Assembly: GCF_003431975.1 (NCBI RefSeq)
Contig: NZ_CP027116.1
Span: forward strand, 1,302,001-1,366,000
Source: Bacillus pumilus
GTDB taxonomy: Bacteria > Bacillota > Bacilli > Bacillales > Bacillaceae
Direction: 5' to 3'
DNA length: 64,000 nt
Positions within the stretch are counted from its first letter, which is position 1, and each line of letters opens with the position of its first letter. The notes below the pieces were generated by a model. It saw only the letters and a program-made list of their open reading frames with translations. It searched no databases and was not told the DNA's origin. Below are positions 34,874-46,676 of this stretch, one piece after another. The position numbers and the translations under genes are program-made.

Positions 34874-35392
34874 GTGCTGGAAGTATTATGGAAAGCGATT
34901 GTCATGCTGCTAGTTGGTACCTTGCTGCTGAGAATAGCAGGGCCTAAATCCATTAGTCAATTAACTGTACAACAAACAGTGATCATGATTTCAATCGGAT
35001 CAATTATTATCCAACCCTTTATTGAGCATAATTTACTTGAAACCATTTATGCCGCCGTTACCTTTATTGTGGCACTTGTGATAATGGAGAAGCTGTCAAT
35101 TCAATCTGATTTTTTTGAAAAATTGGTTTCGGGAAAATCAGTGGTGATTTTACAAAATGGAGAAATGCTTGATCACAGACTGAAAAAAGCACGGCTCACA
35201 AGAGATCAATTCAAAATGCGCTTAACTCAGCAAGGCATTACGGACATCAGCTGTCTTAAAAGAGCCACCCTAGAAGCCAATGGTCAAATTGGCTATGAGT
35301 TAAAACCTGAGGAAAAGCCCGTGACGGTCAAGGAAATGAAGGAGCTTCTTGACCAATTAAGAGAAGAACTAAACATATTAAAAAAGGACTGA
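34874..35392 (+). CDS. DUF421 (YetF-like) membrane protein
   Basis: A 172-residue protein with three N-terminal membrane helices (about 5-70, including LLRIAGPKSISQLTVQQTVI) and a cytosolic DUF421 domain (about 80-155, ILQNGEMLDHRLKKARLTRD, then LKRATLEANGQIG). Members of this family occur in several copies in Bacillus and are linked to spore or membrane functions without a settled activity. The start is GTG with AGAGGTGA upstream. Two small ORFs follow closely and may share its transcript. Confidence 0.85.
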   Translation: MLEVLWKAIVMLLVGTLLLRIAGPKSISQLTVQQTVIMISIGSIIIQPFIEHNLLETIYAAVTFIVALVIMEKLSIQSDFFEKLVSGKSVVILQNGEMLDHRLKKARLTRDQFKMRLTQQGITDISCLKRATLEANGQIGYELKPEEKPVTVKEMKELLDQLREELNILKKD

Positions 35393-35398
35393 TTTCAG

Positions 35399-35563
35399 AT
35401 GAAAAGAAAAGCAGCGAAAAATGAAGCTTTGACAAACAATATGACACCGACAGAAAGCATGGCCCATGATCAAGGGAAAACACAATTTGACGAACAATCA
35501 AGAGATCGTCAAGCAAACCGAAATTCTCATCAAGGGAAACAAGGGGGGGCATCTCGTGACTAA
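35399..35563 (+). CDS. 54-residue hydrophilic small protein
   Basis: A very polar, probably disordered protein (MKRKAAKNEALTNNMTPTES..., ending QGKQGGASRD). AAAAAGGA lies upstream, and the start is 7 nt after the DUF421 stop. Its end overlaps the start of the next ORF by 8 nt, which supports a translated operon. No function is recognised; the composition resembles small spore-associated proteins. Confidence 0.55.
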   Translation: MKRKAAKNEALTNNMTPTESMAHDQGKTQFDEQSRDRQANRNSHQGKQGGASRD

Positions 35564-35735
35564 AAAGCATGTGAAGAGCAAGGACATGAAAGACCATAAA
35601 AAGCCGATGGACCCAGACATTTTAGAAGAGGAATTTGGCAGTGAACTTGGTGATATCAACAGCAGTAAATGGATCGATACATTGATGAAACCTAAGAAAG
35701 ATGTTGAATGTCACACCGAACAACAGAATAAATAA
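35556..35735 (+). CDS. 59-residue hydrophilic small protein
   Basis: Starts at GTG, with AAGGGGGGG 8 nt upstream. The protein begins MTKKHVKSKDMKDHKKPMDP and contains DILEEEFGSELGDINSSKW. It overlaps the previous small gene by 8 nt and ends at a strong terminator, so the three genes 34874-35735 look like one operon. No family recognised. Confidence 0.6.
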   Translation: MTKKHVKSKDMKDHKKPMDPDILEEEFGSELGDINSSKWIDTLMKPKKDVECHTEQQNK

Positions 35736-35738
35736 GAG

Positions 35739-35770
35739 AAAAAACGATCCTCACGGGATCGTTTTTTATT
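35739..35770. terminator. bidirectional terminator between the small-gene operon and ykrP
   Basis: AAAAAACGATCC and GGATCGTTTTTT form the stem, with A and T tracts on both strands. Confidence 0.88.
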
Positions 35771-36785
35771 TGATATAGCTACTTTGCCTGCCGGTGATCG
35801 TTCGCAGAAGATTGGTCATTTTGAGCTCAATCACTGGCTGTGCAACGGTTTTTACAAAGGTACTAGACAGGGTAAAGGTTAACAGAATGGTCAGCAGCAA
35901 TAACATGAGTACACTTGCTGCATTCAAAGCCCAGTCATCAAACCAAGTCGTTCTAAGCAGCTTAATGACAAAGCCATGTAATAAATACACATATAACGTT
36001 CTTGTGCCCCACTTTGTAAAGAAGAATCGTCTTGTTGGCACTAATGCAAAGAAGCTAAATGTAGCGCCGAATGCAAGTAGATACCAAGCCATTCGTTTCA
36101 TTGCCGCAATCAGTCCTGCATCACCAAGAGAAGCATATGACTGTGATCCAAATAAGAAGGAATAATCAAATTCATACAGATAGCAAAACAGGAATACAGC
36201 CACTAAAACAAGGAGCGCTGCCAGCTTTCCTTTGCTTGTACGAATGAATTCAAAGTGCTGCTTCTTTAAATAGAAGCCTGCTAAAAACATGGGCAAAAAG
36301 ACAAACGTCCGCGATAAACTGAGTGTATTGCTGATGCTGTCCATGTAACCGACAAGTAAAGCAATCGATAAACTGACGATCATCGCCCATTGAAACGGCA
36401 GTTTTGAAAAAGGAATGAGCAGCAAATTCCAAAAGAATAAACTAATTAAAAACCATAAAGACCATTGTGGATCAATTGGGTTTAGATTGGCGATGCTTTG
36501 ATCCTGCAAGAGATAATAGTAAACAGAATAGATCACCTGAAAAATGAAATATGGGATGATCAGCTTAACAGCAACTTTTTTCATAAAACCCGGTTTTCTG
36601 AATCCTTTTGCAAAGAAGCCGGAAACCAAAATAAAGGCGGGCATATGAAAAGTATAAATAAACTTGTATAAATAAAGCATCCAATCATTATCATGAATGA
36701 ATGATCGTAACAAATGACCAAAAACGACTAGAAAAATCAGAAGAAATTTCGCATTATCAAAATAACTATCTCGTGAAGATGCCAT
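35766..36785 (-). CDS. ykrP: acyltransferase-3 family membrane protein YkrP
   Basis: A 339-residue integral membrane protein of the acyltransferase-3 (OafA-like) family. It has about ten helices and the N-terminal signature [19 protein letters not shown], with the family's conserved histidine. Such enzymes acylate extracellular polysaccharides or lipids; the substrate is unknown here. The ATG at 36785 has GGAAAGGTGATG upstream. It is divergent from kinE. Confidence 0.8.
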   Translation of the reverse strand: MASSRDSYFDNAKFLLIFLVVFGHLLRSFIHDNDWMLYLYKFIYTFHMPAFILVSGFFAKGFRKPGFMKKVAVKLIIPYFIFQVIYSVYYYLLQDQSIANLNPIDPQWSLWFLISLFFWNLLLIPFSKLPFQWAMIVSLSIALLVGYMDSISNTLSLSRTFVFLPMFLAGFYLKKQHFEFIRTSKGKLAALLVLVAVFLFCYLYEFDYSFLFGSQSYASLGDAGLIAAMKRMAWYLLAFGATFSFFALVPTRRFFFTKWGTRTLYVYLLHGFVIKLLRTTWFDDWALNAASVLMLLLLTILLTFTLSSTFVKTVAQPVIELKMTNLLRTITGRQSSYIK

Positions 36786-37078
36786 AACATCACCTTTCCT
36801 GATTGATTTCAAACATAAATGCTCTAAGTGCACTGTTCCCTTATTTGCCCCATTTTAAAATACATTTTGGCTCGTTTCGCTATTTGATGTGAAATTGTAG
36901 AACGGTTGTAAAAGAAGCGTAAGAAAAGAGATTCGTGTTTCGATCCTGTCATCCGAATGAAATAAATGAGACAGTCTTCGTGTAAAAACTTATCTTTTTT
37001 TATGAGTCGAATGAAGGAACAATGAAAAAATTGTAGAAATATTGTAGAGGAATGAGGCTGGAAAAGGAGTGTAAGAGA

Positions 37079-39289
37079 ATGACTGAAACGCTCGATGGCA
37101 AAAGGTTAATCCCTGCGGAAGATATCAGAAAATTAGAAAAAGAGAACGAATATTTACGAACAGAGTTAATGCAGCACAAAATGCTGTTAAATAAGACGCT
37201 AGATGCCATATTTATATTTGATCAGCACCTCAATATTATCCAAGCCAACGAAGCAACATGCAGGCTTGTCCAGACATCGAAAGAAGACCTCCTCAATAAA
37301 TCCGTTCTAGATTTCCTATACGGCATCCCGAAAGACAAAATTGAATGCTCCCTCGATTTATTTTTTCGAAAAGGAACGTTAAGAAGAGAAATTTCCATTC
37401 AGCTTGAAAATGGTGAAACAAAATATATTGAGTTTGTCGCAGAGCATGACGTTGTGAATGAGCAATATATTGTGGTCATGCGAGATATTTCCTCAAAGAA
37501 AATATTAGAACGGGAACGCTCCATGAATGAGCAGCTGTTTAAAGATTTGTTTGACCGAGCCATTGACGGGATGGTTATTTTTGATCAGGATGGCTGTATG
37601 ATCGACGCCAATCACTCCTTTTGTCAGAGCTTTGAACTAGAAAAGACCGATTTAACCGACCGTTATTTAAATGAATTTGTCGAAGAAGAAAATCTTCCAG
37701 CCTTACAGCACCTTCTATCGGCACTTAAAGAAACAGGGAAAGCCAAGGGAGAGCTTCCTGTTACCCTTCAATCTGGCCAGCACAAATTATTCGAGCTCAC
37801 CATTACATCAAATGTGATGAGCGGTTTTTATATGTCCATCATGCGGGATATTACTGAAAAAAGGTTAATGGAAGAGAAGCTGTTAAAAAGCGAAGAGCGC
37901 TTTAGAGAAATTTTCGAAAATGCAATGGACGCCATCATCATATGGGCAGATGATGGAGAGATTGTGAAAGCCAATGAATCAGCCTGTCGTATTTTTGAAC
38001 TTCCCATGCACTCACTGATTGGCAAGAAGCTCACTGACTTTCTCGTGAAATCAGATAAGAGATATCGAGCGACAAGAAGACGTTATATGAGAAGTCATGA
38101 AATAAGGGAAGAGCTTTTATTCAGAATGGCCAATGGGCAGTTTAAAGAGCTGGAATTCACATCAAAGCATGCCGTATTAGAAGGCCAGCACTTAACCATT
38201 TTACGTAATGTGAGTGACCGGAAAAGAATGGAGGAAGAGCTGCGTGAAAGTGAGCTCAAATTCCGTAAAGTATTTAACGGGTCAATGGACGGTATTGTTC
38301 TGTTTGATAATCAATACCGTATTATTGAAGTCAATCCATCCGCAAGCGAACTGCTTGGATTGAAGGACGATCATTTAACGGAAATGAATCTTTTTCATAT
38401 CCTTGCACCTTATCAAATTGAACATTTGGCACAGCCTGCTCAGGCGATGTCGCTAGATGAGATGGACAATAAAGTTCCGTTTGTGCTGAATCATCCAGAT
38501 CAGCGTATATTGGAATTCTCTTTTAAACGCAACATCATTCATAATATGAATTTGGCGATGTTTAGAGATGTGACAGAGCGTAAGGAATTAGAAGAGCGGG
38601 TGAGAAAATCAGATACGCTTCATGTAGTTGGAGAGCTTGCTGCTGGAATAGCGCATGAAATTAGAAACCCGATGACAGCATTAAAAGGCTTTATTCAGCT
38701 ATTAAAAGGGAATATAGAGGGAGAGTATTCTCTCTATTTCAATGTCATCACATCAGAGCTAAAAAGAATTGAATCCATCATTACCGAGTTTTTAATTTTA
38801 GCGAAGCCGCAAGCCATCGTATATGAAGAAAAAAATGTGGTGCAAATTGTGAAAGACACGATGGATCTTTTGCACGCACAGGCGAATCTTGGCAATGTTC
38901 AAATGCACCTCAATGTGATCGATGAAATTCCGCTCATTTATTGCGAGCAAAACCAATTAAAACAAGTCTTTATTAACATTTTAAAAAATGCAATTGAAGT
39001 GATGCCGAGAAAAGGGAATGTCTATGTGAGCATTCAGCGGAAGGGTGAAGAGCATATTGTGATTTCACTGCGGGATGAAGGCTGCGGAATGTCTGAAGAC
39101 AAGCTGAGGCGTCTAGGAGAGCCGTTTTATACGACGAAAGAAAGAGGAACTGGACTTGGCTTAATGGTTAGTTATAAAATTATTGAAGAGCACCAAGGAA
39201 CCATTGAGGTAGAGAGTGAGGAAGGAGTAGGGACCGTCTTCCATCTCACGCTGCCACTTTGGCAGCAGAAACAAGAAGGAGAGCATTAA
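37079..39289 (+). CDS. kinE: sporulation sensor kinase KinE
   Basis: A 736-residue soluble histidine kinase. An N-terminal coiled coil (about 15-40) is followed by four PAS domains in series (each with a DAIFIFDQ-, DGMVIFDQ-, DAIIIWAD- or DGIVLFDN-type start). Next come the HisKA H-box GELAAGIAHEIRNPMTALKG (His526) and an ATPase domain with NILKNAIEVM, DEGCGM and GTGLGLMV. It probably feeds phosphate to Spo0F. AAAGGAG lies 9 nt before the ATG. The ogt start follows almost directly. Confidence 0.92.
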   Translation: MTETLDGKRLIPAEDIRKLEKENEYLRTELMQHKMLLNKTLDAIFIFDQHLNIIQANEATCRLVQTSKEDLLNKSVLDFLYGIPKDKIECSLDLFFRKGTLRREISIQLENGETKYIEFVAEHDVVNEQYIVVMRDISSKKILERERSMNEQLFKDLFDRAIDGMVIFDQDGCMIDANHSFCQSFELEKTDLTDRYLNEFVEEENLPALQHLLSALKETGKAKGELPVTLQSGQHKLFELTITSNVMSGFYMSIMRDITEKRLMEEKLLKSEERFREIFENAMDAIIIWADDGEIVKANESACRIFELPMHSLIGKKLTDFLVKSDKRYRATRRRYMRSHEIREELLFRMANGQFKELEFTSKHAVLEGQHLTILRNVSDRKRMEEELRESELKFRKVFNGSMDGIVLFDNQYRIIEVNPSASELLGLKDDHLTEMNLFHILAPYQIEHLAQPAQAMSLDEMDNKVPFVLNHPDQRILEFSFKRNIIHNMNLAMFRDVTERKELEERVRKSDTLHVVGELAAGIAHEIRNPMTALKGFIQLLKGNIEGEYSLYFNVITSELKRIESIITEFLILAKPQAIVYEEKNVVQIVKDTMDLLHAQANLGNVQMHLNVIDEIPLIYCEQNQLKQVFINILKNAIEVMPRKGNVYVSIQRKGEEHIVISLRDEGCGMSEDKLRRLGEPFYTTKERGTGLGLMVSYKIIEEHQGTIEVESEEGVGTVFHLTLPLWQQKQEGEH

Positions 39290-39290
39290 T

Positions 39291-39782
39291 ATGTATTATA
39301 CCGTCTATCACGCACCAATCGGGGCATTATACCTAGTAGAAAAAGACGCTGCTATCATCGAGGTGATGTTTGATGATGAGCCGTTTTTAGCAAAAAAACA
39401 AGAAGCCAACCTAATAGAAGAAGAGACGCCTGTCTTACAAGAAGCGAAAAAGCAGCTGGATGAATATTTCAATGGGGAGCGTCAAGTATTCGATCTCCCG
39501 CTCAAGCAAACCGGTTCTCCGTTTCAAGAGCAGGTCTGGCAAGCACTTTCAGCTATTCCATATGGTGAATCAAAAAGCTATGCAGACATTGCAGAAGCGA
39601 TTGGTAACCCAAAGGCTGTGAGAGCGATTGGACAGGCAAACAGACGCAATACATTACCGATCTTTATCCCTTGTCACAGAGTGATTGGAAAAGACCGCTC
39701 TCTGACGGGCTATGCAGGAACGAAAACAGACATGAAAGCGGTCCTGCTAGAATTAGAAGGCATCCCATTTGTTCAAAAATAA
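39291..39782 (+). CDS. ogt: methylated-DNA-protein cysteine methyltransferase Ogt
   Basis: Ogt removes the methyl group from O6-methylguanine (and O4-methylthymine) in DNA by transfer to its own cysteine, a one-use reaction. The active site IPCHRVIG contains Cys128. The helix-turn-helix and recognition region SYADIAEAIGNPKAVRAIGQ is intact. It has 163 residues. Its ATG lies one base after the kinE stop codon, so it is co-transcribed with kinE, as in B. subtilis. Confidence 0.94.
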   Translation: MYYTVYHAPIGALYLVEKDAAIIEVMFDDEPFLAKKQEANLIEEETPVLQEAKKQLDEYFNGERQVFDLPLKQTGSPFQEQVWQALSAIPYGESKSYADIAEAIGNPKAVRAIGQANRRNTLPIFIPCHRVIGKDRSLTGYAGTKTDMKAVLLELEGIPFVQK

Positions 39783-39873
39783 ATCGATTGACCTGTTCCA
39801 AATATTTGTCAAGCGACATATCCTTTTATTAAGCTAAAAAAGTTGGTTGAGGGAAAAAGGAGGGCGCTAGGGA

Positions 39874-40011
39874 ATGTTTTGGGGCAAAAAAGATAAAATG
39901 TATGCCGTCACGTCATTATGTGTCAAAATGCACGTTTTGACTGAAGAGCAGAAAAAAGAAATCTTAGCAAAAACGATTGATACAAAAAAGCGCAGTGCTC
40001 TTAAAAGATAA
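39874..40011 (+). CDS. 45-residue basic small protein
   Basis: A small ORF with AAAGGAGGG 10 nt upstream. The protein starts MFWGKKDKMYAVTSLCVKMH and ends DTKKRSALKR. The last codons form the left arm of the terminator shared with mtnA, an arrangement that would be selected only for a translated gene with a fixed end. Function unknown. Confidence 0.55.
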   Translation: MFWGKKDKMYAVTSLCVKMHVLTEEQKKEILAKTIDTKKRSALKR

Positions 40012-40028
40012 GAACACGGCGCTTTTTT
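39987..40028. terminator. bidirectional terminator between the small gene and mtnA
   Basis: AAAAAAGCGC with GTG pairs with CAC and GCGCTTTTTT around a 20-nt loop; both strands have a T tract. Confidence 0.75.
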
Positions 40029-41094
40029 ATGATGAAACGGAGGTGCTTTCAGCGAACAGAGCATCAATCTCTTCTGTATAGTTAGACGTGATAATGCCTT
40101 TCTCTGTAATGATACCTGATATGAGGTGGTGAGGAGTGACATCAAAGGCAGGATTGAATACCTGAACATCAGGTGGTGCAATTTGGACACCGTTTATTTC
40201 TTTTACTTCCTGCGGATCGCGCTCTTCAATCGGAATATCTGCCCCGTCTTGAGTTGAGATATCAAAGGTTGAAAGAGGTGCTGCAACAAAAAACGGAATA
40301 TGAAAATGCTTAGCTAAAATCGCAAGGCTCAGCGTTCCAATCTTATTCGCTGTATCTCCGTTACGGGCGATGCGATCAGCTCCAACAATGACAGCTGAAA
40401 TTTGCTTTTCTTTCATTGTATGGGCTGCCATGTTATCTGTAATGAGCGTCACATCTACACCGCCTTGCATGAGCTCCCATGTTGTCAGTCTGGCGCCTTG
40501 AAGAACGGGGCGTGTTTCACAGGCATAAATGTGAAGATCAAGATTTTTCTTTTTCGCTAAATAAAAAGGAGCAAGGGCTGTTCCATACCGGCTCGTAGCG
40601 ATGGACCCTGCATTGCAAATGGTCATAATACGATCACCTGATTTAAAGAGCTGGAGTGCATTTTGACCGATGTGTCTGCATGTTTCTTCATCTTCAATTT
40701 GTATTTGAATGGCTTCATGGACAAGGTCTGTCTTGGCTGCATTCACCGAAGCTGCACGCTCAATGCGCTGCAACAATCGATCTAATGCCCACGCTAGGTT
40801 CACAGCGGTTGGACGGGCACTATTTAAATATTCTTTTATCCGAATGACTTCTTGTTTAAATACATCAATCTCTTCTGTCTCAATGTCTTGAGCACTGAGC
40901 GCCAGTCCAAAAGCTGCTGTAATGCCAATGGCAGGTGCTCCCCGCACTTTTAACGTAACAATGGCATCATACACATCTTCTTTTGTATATAAATGCTCAA
41001 ACACGGTTTCGGCCGGCAATTTTTGTTGATTCAAAATGTTAATATGGTTTTCTTCCCATTCGACAGAACGTGGGACTTCAAATTCTTTAGACAA
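40027..41094 (-). CDS. mtnA: methylthioribose-1-phosphate isomerase MtnA
   Basis: MtnA isomerises S-methyl-5-thioribose-1-phosphate to methylthioribulose-1-phosphate in the methionine salvage pathway. The catalytic cysteine lies in [20 protein letters not shown] and the aspartate in [13 protein letters not shown]. It has 355 residues and an eIF2B-like fold. It is the second gene of the mtnKA operon, 6 nt after mtnK, under the S-box at 42318-42535. Confidence 0.95.
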   Translation of the reverse strand: MSKEFEVPRSVEWEENHINILNQQKLPAETVFEHLYTKEDVYDAIVTLKVRGAPAIGITAAFGLALSAQDIETEEIDVFKQEVIRIKEYLNSARPTAVNLAWALDRLLQRIERAASVNAAKTDLVHEAIQIQIEDEETCRHIGQNALQLFKSGDRIMTICNAGSIATSRYGTALAPFYLAKKKNLDLHIYACETRPVLQGARLTTWELMQGGVDVTLITDNMAAHTMKEKQISAVIVGADRIARNGDTANKIGTLSLAILAKHFHIPFFVAAPLSTFDISTQDGADIPIEERDPQEVKEINGVQIAPPDVQVFNPAFDVTPHHLISGIITEKGIITSNYTEEIDALFAESTSVSS

Positions 41095-41100
41095 AACCCG

Positions 41101-42535
<1,435 letters not shown>

Positions 42536-42582
42536 AATCAATATGTCATTGTTTCGTGTCTGTTTGTATTTCTTAATTCAAG

Positions 42583-42612
42583 ATATTATCAGAGCGGCTC
42601 TTCACATGTCAA
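42583..42612 (-). promoter_or_regulatory. sigma-A promoter of mtnKA
   Basis: On the minus strand TTGACA, an 18-nt spacer and TAATAT lie upstream of the S-box. Confidence 0.8.
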
Positions 42613-42697
42613 TCTTTTTTCAAAATTGCTTTACAATTCATAAAACAATCCATTACAGTGTTTGTATTGTGACGTAACTTGAATAGAAGGTGAAAAA

Positions 42698-43867
42698 ATG
42701 GAATTTCAGCAATCAGATGTGTTGAAAGAATTACCGAAGCAATTTTTTGCGTCCCTTGTCCAAAAGGTGCAGAAAAAAGTGCAGGAAGGGGCAGATATCA
42801 TTAACTTAGGGCAGGGAAATCCTGACCAGCCAACCCCCTCGCACATTGTAAAAGCGATGCAGGAAGCAGTCGCAAAGCCTGAAAACCATCAATACTCTTC
42901 ATTCCGCGGAACAGCGAAATTAAAAGAGGCCGCAGCCGCCTTTTATGAAAGAGAATATGGTGTTACGCTTGATCCAAAAACGGAGATTGCGATTTTATTT
43001 GGCGGGAAAGCAGGGCTTGTTGAACTGCCGCAATGCCTGCTGAATCCGGGTGATACTCTTCTTGTCCCAGACCCTGGTTATCCTGATTATTGGTCAGGTG
43101 CTGTGCTTGCTGGAGCTCAGATGGTGACCATGCCGCTTCTTGAAGAAAATGATTTTTTACCTGACTATGATCGATTGTCTGAGGATGATAAGAAAAAAGC
43201 AAAATTGATGTACTTAAATTATCCCAACAATCCGACGGGTGCCACAGCAAGCCGTTCATTTTTTGAAGAAACCGTTACGTTTGCGAAAGACCACAAGCTC
43301 TGTGTTGTGCATGATTTTGCCTATGGCGGCATTGGATTTGATGGAAAGAAGCCGATCAGCTTTTTGCAAACAGATGGAGCGAAAGAGACGGGGATTGAAA
43401 TTTACACATTGTCTAAAACGTATAATATGGCCGGCTGGAGAGTGGGTTTTGCAGCAGGTAATCCGTCTGTTATTGAAGCGATTGAGCTGTATCAGGATCA
43501 CCTGTTTGTCTCCCTGTTTAAAGCCACCCAAGATGCAGCAGCGGTAGCACTGCTAAGCGATCAAACATGCGTACAGATGCAAAATGAACGATATGAGAAC
43601 AGGCGAAATGTGTGGATTGCTGCTTGCAAGGAGATTGGCTGGGAGGTCAGTGCGCCAAAGGGGTCATTCTTTGCTTGGCTAAAGGTGCCAGAAGGGTATA
43701 CATCTGAATCGTTTTCTGACTTATTATTAGAGAAAGCACATGTGGCTCTGGCACCGGGGAATGGATTTGGTGCTCACGGTGAAGGATACGTGCGAGTAGG
43801 ACTTTTAACAAGTGAGGAACGGTTAAAAGAAGCCGCTCGGCGCATTGCGGCATTGAATCTGTTTTAA
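42698..43867 (+). CDS. mtnE: methionine-salvage aminotransferase MtnE
   Basis: MtnE transaminates 4-methylthio-2-oxobutyrate to methionine, the last step of salvage. It is a PLP enzyme of aminotransferase class I/II. The PLP lysine is in YTLSKTYNMAGWRVGF, and NYPNNPTGATAS and the arginine in GYVRVGLL are intact. It has 389 residues. The gene lies between two S-box operons but has no S-box of its own; a TTTACA...TACAGT pair upstream is a possible promoter. Confidence 0.92.
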   Translation: MEFQQSDVLKELPKQFFASLVQKVQKKVQEGADIINLGQGNPDQPTPSHIVKAMQEAVAKPENHQYSSFRGTAKLKEAAAAFYEREYGVTLDPKTEIAILFGGKAGLVELPQCLLNPGDTLLVPDPGYPDYWSGAVLAGAQMVTMPLLEENDFLPDYDRLSEDDKKKAKLMYLNYPNNPTGATASRSFFEETVTFAKDHKLCVVHDFAYGGIGFDGKKPISFLQTDGAKETGIEIYTLSKTYNMAGWRVGFAAGNPSVIEAIELYQDHLFVSLFKATQDAAAVALLSDQTCVQMQNERYENRRNVWIAACKEIGWEVSAPKGSFFAWLKVPEGYTSESFSDLLLEKAHVALAPGNGFGAHGEGYVRVGLLTSEERLKEAARRIAALNLF

Positions 43868-43876
43868 AAAAAGCCA

Positions 43877-43905
43877 TTGACAACATAAAAAAATGGTGCG
43901 ATAAT
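43877..43905 (+). promoter_or_regulatory. sigma-A promoter of mtnWXBD
   Basis: TTGACA at 43877, 17 nt, then GATAAT at 43900, directly after mtnE. Confidence 0.85.
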
Positions 43906-43933
43906 TCAGGCAATATTTAAGAAAATTGAATAT

Positions 43934-44098
43934 TCTTATCAAGAGTAGGCAGAGGGACTAGCCCAATGAAGCCCGGCAACCGACTTCCATGAAGCACGGT
44001 GCTAATTCTTGCAGCAAGCGCTGAGAGATAAGATTCGGATGAACACGACACGAAAAAACCTCTTTAAGGCGCTGACAAAGCACTTGAAGAGGTTTTTT
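43934..44098 (+). promoter_or_regulatory. S-box (SAM) riboswitch of mtnWXBD
   Basis: CTTATCAAGAGTAGGCAGAG, GGACTAGCCC, GAAGCCCGGCAACC, CGGTGCTAATTC and AGAGATAAG form a compact S-box (43934-44034). The terminator AACCTCTT...AAGAGGTT plus T run is at 44059-44098. Confidence 0.95.
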
Positions 44099-44140
44099 TA
44101 TTGAACACATATGGATGACTCAATCGAAAGGAGATTCCTA

Positions 44141-45361
44141 GTGAGTGAATTACTGGCAACATACGTATTAACACACCGAGAGGATGAACAAGTGAACCGA
44201 AAAGCGGAGCAGATCGCGCTTGGTTTAACAGTTGGATCATGGACAGATTTGCCGCAGCTCAAAAAGGAGCAGCTTCAAAAGCATAAAGGCCGTGTAGTAA
44301 AAGTATCAGAAACATTTGCTTCAGCCGAAAATGGTCTATATCAATCTGAGGTGATGATTGCTTATCCTGAAGCTAATTTTTCAGCTGACATACCAGCCGT
44401 TTTGACAACGATTTTTGGAAAGCTTTCACTAGATGGAAAAGTGAAGCTAGTTGACATACAATTCTCGGATAGATTTAAAAGAAGCCTGCCAGGACCAGCA
44501 TTTGGAATTGATGGCATACGAAAAAAAACAGGCGTGTTTGATCGTCCGCTATTGATGAGCATTTTTAAAGGTGTCATTGGCCGTGATATGGAGGATTTAA
44601 AGGAGCAGCTCCGTTTACAAGCATTAGGTGGCGTTGACTTTATCAAAGATGATGAAATTTTATTTGAGAGCCCGCTAGCCCCTTTTGAAGAACGAATCAA
44701 AGAGGGAAAAAAGATATTAAAAGAAACATATGAAGAGACAGGGCACCGAACGCTGTATGCCGTTAATTTAACAGGCAGAACCTTCGATTTGAAGGATCGA
44801 GCAAGAAAAGCAGCTGAGCTTGGAGCGGATGCCCTCTTATTCAATGTCTTTGCCTACGGGCTAGATGTGATGCAAAGCTTAGCTGAGGACCCAGATATTC
44901 CATTGCCTATTATGGCGCATCCAGCTGTGAGCGGTGCATTGACATCATCGCCTGAATATGGATTCGCCCATTCTCTTCTTTTAGGGACATTAAATCGATA
45001 TGCTGGCGCTGATTTAAGTCTTTTTCCCTCACCGTATGGGTCGGTCGCACTTCCAAAAAAAGACGCCTTAGGAATCTACGAAGCTTGTGTAAAAGAGGAT
45101 TCGTTTCGAAAAACGTTCCCTGTTCCGTCAGCAGGTATTCATCCTGGAATGGTTCCAATTTTGATGAAAGATTTTGGACTCGACCATGTGATAAATGCTG
45201 GTGGAGGAATTCACGGACATCCACGTGGAGCCATCGGCGGAGGGAAAGCATTTCGTTCGATGATCGATGCAGTGATAAATGAAGAGTCCATCCAAGAGAA
45301 GGCATCTTCTTGCCAAGACTTAAAAGCAGCACTTGAACTATGGGGAAGGGTATCAGAATAA
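44141..45361 (+). CDS. mtnW: diketo-methylthiopentyl-phosphate enolase MtnW (RuBisCO-like)
   Basis: MtnW enolises 2,3-diketo-5-methylthiopentyl-1-phosphate in methionine salvage. It is a RuBisCO-like protein of 406 residues. [10 protein letters not shown] corresponds to the RuBisCO metal-site loop; the Lys, Asp and Glu are present. [11 protein letters not shown] and [10 protein letters not shown] are phosphate-binding segments. The GTG at 44141 follows AAAGGAG; an upstream in-frame ATG at 44111 lies next to the terminator without a ribosome site. First gene of mtnWXBD. Confidence 0.95.
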   Translation: MSELLATYVLTHREDEQVNRKAEQIALGLTVGSWTDLPQLKKEQLQKHKGRVVKVSETFASAENGLYQSEVMIAYPEANFSADIPAVLTTIFGKLSLDGKVKLVDIQFSDRFKRSLPGPAFGIDGIRKKTGVFDRPLLMSIFKGVIGRDMEDLKEQLRLQALGGVDFIKDDEILFESPLAPFEERIKEGKKILKETYEETGHRTLYAVNLTGRTFDLKDRARKAAELGADALLFNVFAYGLDVMQSLAEDPDIPLPIMAHPAVSGALTSSPEYGFAHSLLLGTLNRYAGADLSLFPSPYGSVALPKKDALGIYEACVKEDSFRKTFPVPSAGIHPGMVPILMKDFGLDHVINAGGGIHGHPRGAIGGGKAFRSMIDAVINEESIQEKASSCQDLKAALELWGRVSE

Positions 45362-46057
45362 ATGAAAAAACCAATTGTATGTTGTGATTTTGATGGAACC
45401 ATTACGAAAAATGATAATATCATTCGCATCATGAAACAGTTTGCACCAAGTGAATGGACGAAGCTGAAGGACGATGTTCTCACAAAGGAGATCACCATTC
45501 AGGAAGGCGTCGGGCAGATGTTTCAATTACTGACGAGTGATCAAAAAGAAGCCATTCAATCGTTTATTTTAAAAGATACAGAGATTCGAGACGGATTCAA
45601 GCAATTTGTTGATCATGTGAAAACTGCTGATATTCCCTTTTATGTGCTAAGCGGCGGGATGGATTTTTTTGTTTATCCCATACTCGAGGGCATTGTGGAT
45701 AGAGACGATATTTATTGCAATCATGCGTCATTTGGGGAAGAGCATATTCAGATTGAATGGCCGCATGCTTGCGATTCGCAATGTCAAAATGGCTGCGGAT
45801 GCTGCAAGCCGTCAATCATTCGCGAGCTGACTGATGAGAATGACTTTATTATCATGATCGGAGATTCTGTGACCGATGTGGAGGCGGCAAAGCATGCGGA
45901 CCTTACATTTGCGCGCGACTACTTGCTGAATGAATGTAAAGAGCTCGGGCTTATTCATGAAGAGTTTGAAACATTTATTGATCTTAAAGCACAATTTGAT
46001 CAAATAAAGGAAGTGAAGAAATGGCAGACGCAAAGAGCGAGCGCTGGCAGGAGCTAG
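45362..46057 (+). CDS. mtnX: hydroxy-keto-methylthiopentenyl-phosphate phosphatase MtnX
   Basis: MtnX removes the phosphate from the MtnW product. It is a HAD-superfamily hydrolase: the nucleophile motif [11 protein letters not shown] is at residues 8-18, and the third motif is [17 protein letters not shown]. It has 231 residues. The ATG follows the mtnW stop codon directly, and the 3' end overlaps mtnB by 37 nt, so the operon is tightly packed. Confidence 0.94.
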   Translation: MKKPIVCCDFDGTITKNDNIIRIMKQFAPSEWTKLKDDVLTKEITIQEGVGQMFQLLTSDQKEAIQSFILKDTEIRDGFKQFVDHVKTADIPFYVLSGGMDFFVYPILEGIVDRDDIYCNHASFGEEHIQIEWPHACDSQCQNGCGCCKPSIIRELTDENDFIIMIGDSVTDVEAAKHADLTFARDYLLNECKELGLIHEEFETFIDLKAQFDQIKEVKKWQTQRASAGRS

Positions 46058-46659
46058 CTGACGTCAAACGTGAACTGGCACAAAGAGATTGGTTTTACGG
46101 AACAAGCGGCAATTTATCAATCAAGGTGTCGGATGATCCAATCACTTTTTTGGTGACGGCAAGCGGCAAAGATAAACGAAAAGAAACGGATGAAGATTTT
46201 GTTTTAGTGAATGCAGCAGGCCAGCCTCATGATCCAAACGAATCGCTTAGACCATCAGCTGAAACACTGCTTCACACATACGTGTATGAGCGAACGAAAG
46301 CGGGATGCTGCCTCCATGTCCATACAATTGATAATAATGTGATCTCTGAGCTATATGGGGATAAGGGCGAAATTCGTTTGAAAGGAAACGAAATCATCAA
46401 AGCGCTTGGTTATTGGGAAGAGGAGGCAGAAGTGACAATTCCGATTATTGAAAACCCAGCCTATATTCCGCATCTTGCAGAACAATTTGCAAAGCATTTG
46501 ACTGAAGAGTCGGAATCAGGTGCTGTGCTCATTCGCAATCATGGCATCACTATCTGGGGTAAAACAGCCTTTGAAGCAAAACGAGCACTAGAGGCGTATG
46601 AATTTCTATTTAGCTATCATTTAAAATTAACGCTTTATCAAAAACAGCTTGTCACATAA
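46021..46659 (+). CDS. mtnB: methylthioribulose-1-phosphate dehydratase MtnB
   Basis: MtnB dehydrates methylthioribulose-1-phosphate, the step after MtnA. It is a class II aldolase-fold zinc enzyme of 212 residues. The zinc ligands are His-x-His in [11 protein letters not shown] and the histidine in [11 protein letters not shown]; the start region [14 protein letters not shown] is typical. GGAAGTG lies upstream within mtnX. Confidence 0.95.
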   Translation: MADAKSERWQELADVKRELAQRDWFYGTSGNLSIKVSDDPITFLVTASGKDKRKETDEDFVLVNAAGQPHDPNESLRPSAETLLHTYVYERTKAGCCLHVHTIDNNVISELYGDKGEIRLKGNEIIKALGYWEEEAEVTIPIIENPAYIPHLAEQFAKHLTEESESGAVLIRNHGITIWGKTAFEAKRALEAYEFLFSYHLKLTLYQKQLVT

Positions 46660-46676
46660 AAAGGAGGAAATAGCAC

